From Branchiostoma floridae (lineage: Eukaryota; Chordata; Leptocardii; Amphioxiformes; Branchiostomatidae), in the NCBI RefSeq assembly GCF_000003815.2, contig NC_049990.1, positions 20,077,002 to 20,137,001 of the forward strand: a stretch of DNA of 60,000 bases, written 5' to 3'. The position numbers and the translations under genes are program-made. This document shows, piece after piece, positions 56,170 to 60,000 of the stretch. The notes under the pieces are model-generated. The model had not been told where the DNA came from, did no database searches, and saw only the letters and a program-made list of their open reading frames with translations. Every line of letters begins with the position of its first letter. Positions within the stretch are counted from its first letter, which is position 1.

Positions 56170-58294
56170 AGATAACTTTATTACACAACAATTGTACGTG
56201 GTACAAAGTATGGCATAACTAACTAAGACAGGAGTTGTAGTATATATATGGGATAAGCTTCTTACAATCATTGGAAGCTTTTACAATCAGTTGAGGAGTT
56301 TCTAATATCCAAACCTTCTTTGATATATTTTCCTATATCTGCCATGCAGGGATTGTCACATGTCATGATGTATTTGAATTTGCACTTCAGGTCCATTGAG
56401 ATAAATCCTTGTGTATAAAATGACAACCTTCTGTATAGAGAATTGCGTATTTCAGAATATTTGGGACATACAACCATAAAGTGATATTCGTCTTCAATTA
56501 ACTCTGGACAGAATGGACAAACCCTCTGGTCGATAGGGATTTTTTTTAATCTCCCGGTTTCTATATTTAATTTGTGACAGCTAATTCTGAGTTGTGTGAT
56601 TGCTCTACGAACGTCAAGGCGCTTTATGGTTGAAATGTAATTTTCTTGCTTGTAAAGCTTGTTCAATGTAGAAAGAGAGGAGAGTTTAGAATTGGTTCGA
56701 ATAAAGGAATGCCAATTTTGCACGTATATATCTTGTAAACGTTGTCGTAACTGAGTGTTGATTGTATCTATATGGTATGATCTCGGGTTCAGCCATATGT
56801 GTCCAAAGCCTTCGTAATTTAGGATATTTTTTACGTGGACAATCCAATCATGTTCTCCGAATGAAACAGTATTGTAAGTCTCACGAAGAAGGGCATCTTC
56901 GGGCAAGTTAATTACTAAACGATGCGAATATTTAACAAGTTGCATTTCTGCATCAATCATAGCTGGGAAAGTTCCCAATTCTCCCCTGACACCATCGTTT
57001 GAGGCTTTGGCATGAATGCCTAACAGAAATTTTTGGAAGCACATGTCAATGACGTCAAATTCTGGAATTTGTTGATTTGAATCTAGGTTTATAATTTGGA
57101 AGCCGTTCTCTTGTAAAATTTGGCTATTGGCATGACGCAGTAGTGTTTCTTTATCTGTATTTCTTTCCAAACATACAACATAAGTACTATTCAATGCAGA
57201 AGATGTGGTTTTTCTAATGGTAGCTGGAAAGTTATCTTGAATGTCAAGTTTTTTAAGTAAAGTAGAAAAAACCTTTGAGGAGGATTCACAGATGTTATTG
57301 GTATGAGATACAATGATTCTTATACTTTTAGAAAAACGGTCAAAGCACGTGATTTCTGAACAGTACATAAAGATGGGTTTTACGAATTTGTCGAATAGAT
57401 TTTTTCCGAGATTGATTGAAATGTCCTTATTGGAGAATAAAAGAGCCTTGAGTTTGAAAAGTGCTCTCATTGCTTTGGTTTTCAAATATTTCCTGGCGGT
57501 TTTGAATTTTCCGGAAGATGTGAAAGGAATTCCGAGGTATGTATAGCTGTCAGTGATTTCTATATTTTTGCCATAAATATGGAATTTATCTTTGTTATTC
57601 TTATTAGTACCTTTGCCAAAAACAACTACTTTGGTTTTTGAGACATTGACAGATAGCTTCCATTTCTTACAATATTTTTCTAGGCAGTCAATACAATGCT
57701 GTAGCCCTTGTTTTGACGATGAAATCAGAGCGAGATCGTCTGCCCAGGATAAACAATTTAGAGATTTTGAGGTTAGGACTGCAGGATCACATTTTGTGGG
57801 GTCAAAGCACTTAGATATATCATTGATGAATAAATTAAATAATAAAGGACTAAGATTACATCCCTGCCGTACACCGCATACAGAAGGAAAAGAGTTTGAT
57901 AATCCATTATCTAATCTAACTGCATACTTCACATCATTATACATGGATTTTATAATATTAAAGAAATTTCCTCCAACACCACATTGATGCAACATATAGA
58001 ATAGCCCATCTCGCCAGACACTGTCAAATGCCTTCCTCATGTCAACAAAGCATACAAATAATTTCCCGCCTTTTTTCTTTGAGTATTTGTCTATTAGAGA
58101 TTTTAAGATAAAAATATTGTCAGAGGTTCTACATCTTTTCCGGAACCCAAACTGGGTGTCGTCTAGAAGTTTATTTCTTTCTGCAAAGTTTTGTAGCCTG
58201 TTGTTTAGAATGAGTGTGAATGATTTGGATAGACAACTAGAAATCGCTATTCCTCGATAGTTGTCTGCATTACATTTATCACCTGATTTATGTA
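56170..58294 (-). mobile_element. 5'-truncated non-LTR retrotransposon, young copy
   Basis: The host phrase GGCTTTAACTACGATG, intact at 24111, is split here. TTTAAC is repeated at 56164-56169 and 58295-58300, a target duplication of at least 6 bp. The element is 2125 bp, lacks its endonuclease half and has a short 3' untranslated part with AATAAA near 56175. It is absent from the matching copies near 24.1 and 24.85 kb. Confidence 0.85.
56268..58294 (-). CDS. LINE reverse transcriptase (5'-truncated, uninterrupted)
   Basis: The frame is open without a stop from the truncation point (58294) to 56268, about 675 codons; the first internal Met is at 58040. It starts within NYRGIAISSCLS, then FGFRKRC, VDMRKAFDSVW (motif A), GVRQGCNLSPLLFNLF (motif B) and WADDLALIS (catalytic motif C). 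The C-terminus has a CPFC-x-HF-x-C zinc-knuckle-like motif (CPFCPELIEDEYHFMVVCP), common in several LINE clades. It copies element RNA at a nicked target. No start codon or promoter belongs to it here, so it is probably silent. The clade is uncertain within the Jockey/CR1-like assemblage. Confidence 0.8.
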
Positions 58295-58519
58295 TTTAAC
58301 TACGATGTTCAAAAAAATCTATGGCGGTTCCCCCCCCCCCCCAAGTATTTGTGGCCATTTTTTTGGACCCATCTTCGTAGAACAGTTTCAGCAATGTTAG
58401 TGAACTTGGAAGATTTCATGAAGATCGTTTTGTATTTCAACAAATCCACTAGTGATTTCACATCGGTTGTTAATAATTAGCCCTATCTAGACCAGGCTTT
58501 TTCGGGATTCCTGGGACGG

Positions 58520-59295
58520 GGGGGGGGGCTCTTTTGACCCCCCCTTCGTAATTTCAAAACGGCTTAGGTTACGATCCCCAAATTTAATGGAGATGATGTA
58601 CTAGTAAAGTTTTATATTTTCTGTAATTTTGGTATCGTTATGACGTAATATGGCGTAATTATGACGTCATGATGTCATATTTTGGGCTAAAATCGTCAAA
58701 ATATGAAATTTCCGCTATATTTAAATGAATTGAACAAAACGACGACTATAAAGGTTATCTTATTGGTGTCTAAGTCTGCCAAGTCTTTTGTTGCCAGTGA
58801 CGACGACACTGACGTCTATATGACGTNNNNNNNNNNNNNNNNNNNNNNNNNNNNNNNNNNNNNNNNNNNNNNNNNNNNNNNNNNNNNNNNNNNNNNNNNN
58901 NNNNNNNNNNNNNNNNNNNNNNNNNNGATCGACAAGCTTGATTTTTCTAAAATACGACTTTTTCCACATATAAACCTTAAACCAAAAAGAACTGGAGTAA
59001 AAATGATCAAGTGATTGTGAAAATGAAAGATTTTGACGATATTTGAGTAAAAATAACATGTATTTATCGTTGAAAATGACATTGTCCGCCATCTTGGATT
59101 TTGGCCCATGACGTCATCAAATTACCATAAATTATGAATATCTAATTAGAAATGAAACTTACAATTGCACAGGATGTTAATGATATAAATAAACAAGTTC
59201 GATCTAGCAATCATACTATGAAATCCCATTATTCAAACTGTAATTAGTAAATTTGGGGAAATATGCCTGCCAGAAACCCGTTGCCATGGCAACAA
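58520..59295. mobile_element. Second copy of the TGACGTCA-rich element, with a 100-N gap
   Basis: Nearly identical to 25050-25775 and in the same position relative to the NHL genes. The gap 58827-58926 falls at a stretch that is only about 33-35 bp long in the other copy. Confidence 0.75.
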
Positions 59296-60000
59296 TAGCT
59301 CTTGAAAATATACGAGTCTTGTGTGTGTTCCCTTGTTCGGTTGGATTTTCCCGATGTTTATAATCCTGTTCTTTCACACAGCTTAGTGTTGTTCTGCAAA
59401 ACGTTGTTATGGCAGTGTCGAAGGATTAAGTTGGATAAGACATTGTGCTGATGTAAAAAGCTCAGACTTTTATATAACCCAAGTTCTAGGTCTAGTCCAC
59501 ACACAAGACTCGTATATGTCATATTGTTAAGAGCTGTTAGAGCCGCCATATCGTCACGACTTCAAAACCGACGTGAAATCATTTTAGTGGATTTGTTGAA
59601 ATACAAAACGATCTTGATGAAATCTTCCATGTTTACCAACGCTGTTGAAACTGTTCTCCGAAGATTGGCCACAAATACGTGGGGAAAAGAGGAAAACCAC
59701 CATAGCTAGATTGTTTTGAACATGATAGTTGTTGCCAAATTTTGCTATCTGAAGTCGGTTTTCCTTTCTTTAACTCTGGCACGTTTGTGTAGGCGTACTA
59801 GTCTTGAGCGCTATAATCTACCAGATTCTTGAGAAAGACAATAAAGTCGAAACCGGTCGAATACCGTCTCTTGTCGTCATCCCATAGCTACGAATGAATC
59901 TACCAGACTTATAACCGTTGGGTGACACACCGAAAAGGGGATAAACTCAGTGAAGACAATCACTAATTTCCATGTGCACATCAAACACTAATAGGTATCT
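59296..60000. repeat. Divergent-spacer copy leading to a predicted NHL gene beyond the edge
   Basis: Matches 25776-26490 in order and orientation (CACACAAGACTCGTATATGT; GAAACCGGTCGAATACCGTC). In the other copy NHL-2 begins 390 bp further on. No coding exon of its own is seen before the window ends. Confidence 0.8.

Overview
The window is animal nuclear DNA: split genes with GT/AG introns, many non-LTR retrotransposon, Penelope-like and MITE insertions, (CA)n tracts and three assembly gaps (41159-41258, 54779-55463, 58827-58926). The gene content suggests a cephalochordate (amphioxus, Branchiostoma): expanded C-type lectins, a leucine-rich-repeat receptor whose tail repeats the motif IQPYAVAY, and membrane proteins with NHL propellers. 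The species call is an inference from gene style, not from a database match.

Layout. 1-15 kb: three minus-strand C-type lectin genes in tandem (CTLD-A, cut by the left edge; CTLD-B, frameshifted; CTLD-C, intact). Each has a near-identical first exon and upstream block, a coiled-coil neck exon and a single-exon lectin domain. 15.8-37.5 kb: a large inverted duplication with two head-to-head genes, NHL-1 (minus) and NHL-2 (plus). Each encodes a predicted type II membrane protein: Cys-repeat cytoplasmic region, one membrane helix, Thr/Ser/Pro stalk, NHL propeller. A 3.6 kb twin-primed LINE sits in intron 2 of NHL-2. 38.5-42 kb: a fourth lectin gene, CTLD-D. 44.5-47.2 kb: an LRR receptor gene on the plus strand. 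49.7-54.6 kb: NHL-3 (minus). Its upstream region, up to 60 kb, repeats the NHL-1/NHL-2 divergent spacer, so a fourth NHL gene probably starts just beyond the right edge.

How the genes may work together. All four families are predicted secreted or cell-surface proteins. The lectins carry EPN and WND calcium/sugar motifs and a neck suited to oligomers, the LRR protein is a type I receptor, and the NHL proteins are type II with an extracellular propeller. A recognition or innate-immune role fits this mix but is inference. The sequence shows directly a rapidly duplicating locus: conserved splice phases across paralogues, optional exon use, a gene-conversion-like identical tract, a templated exon fragment, and many insertions whose empty sites are visible in sister copies.
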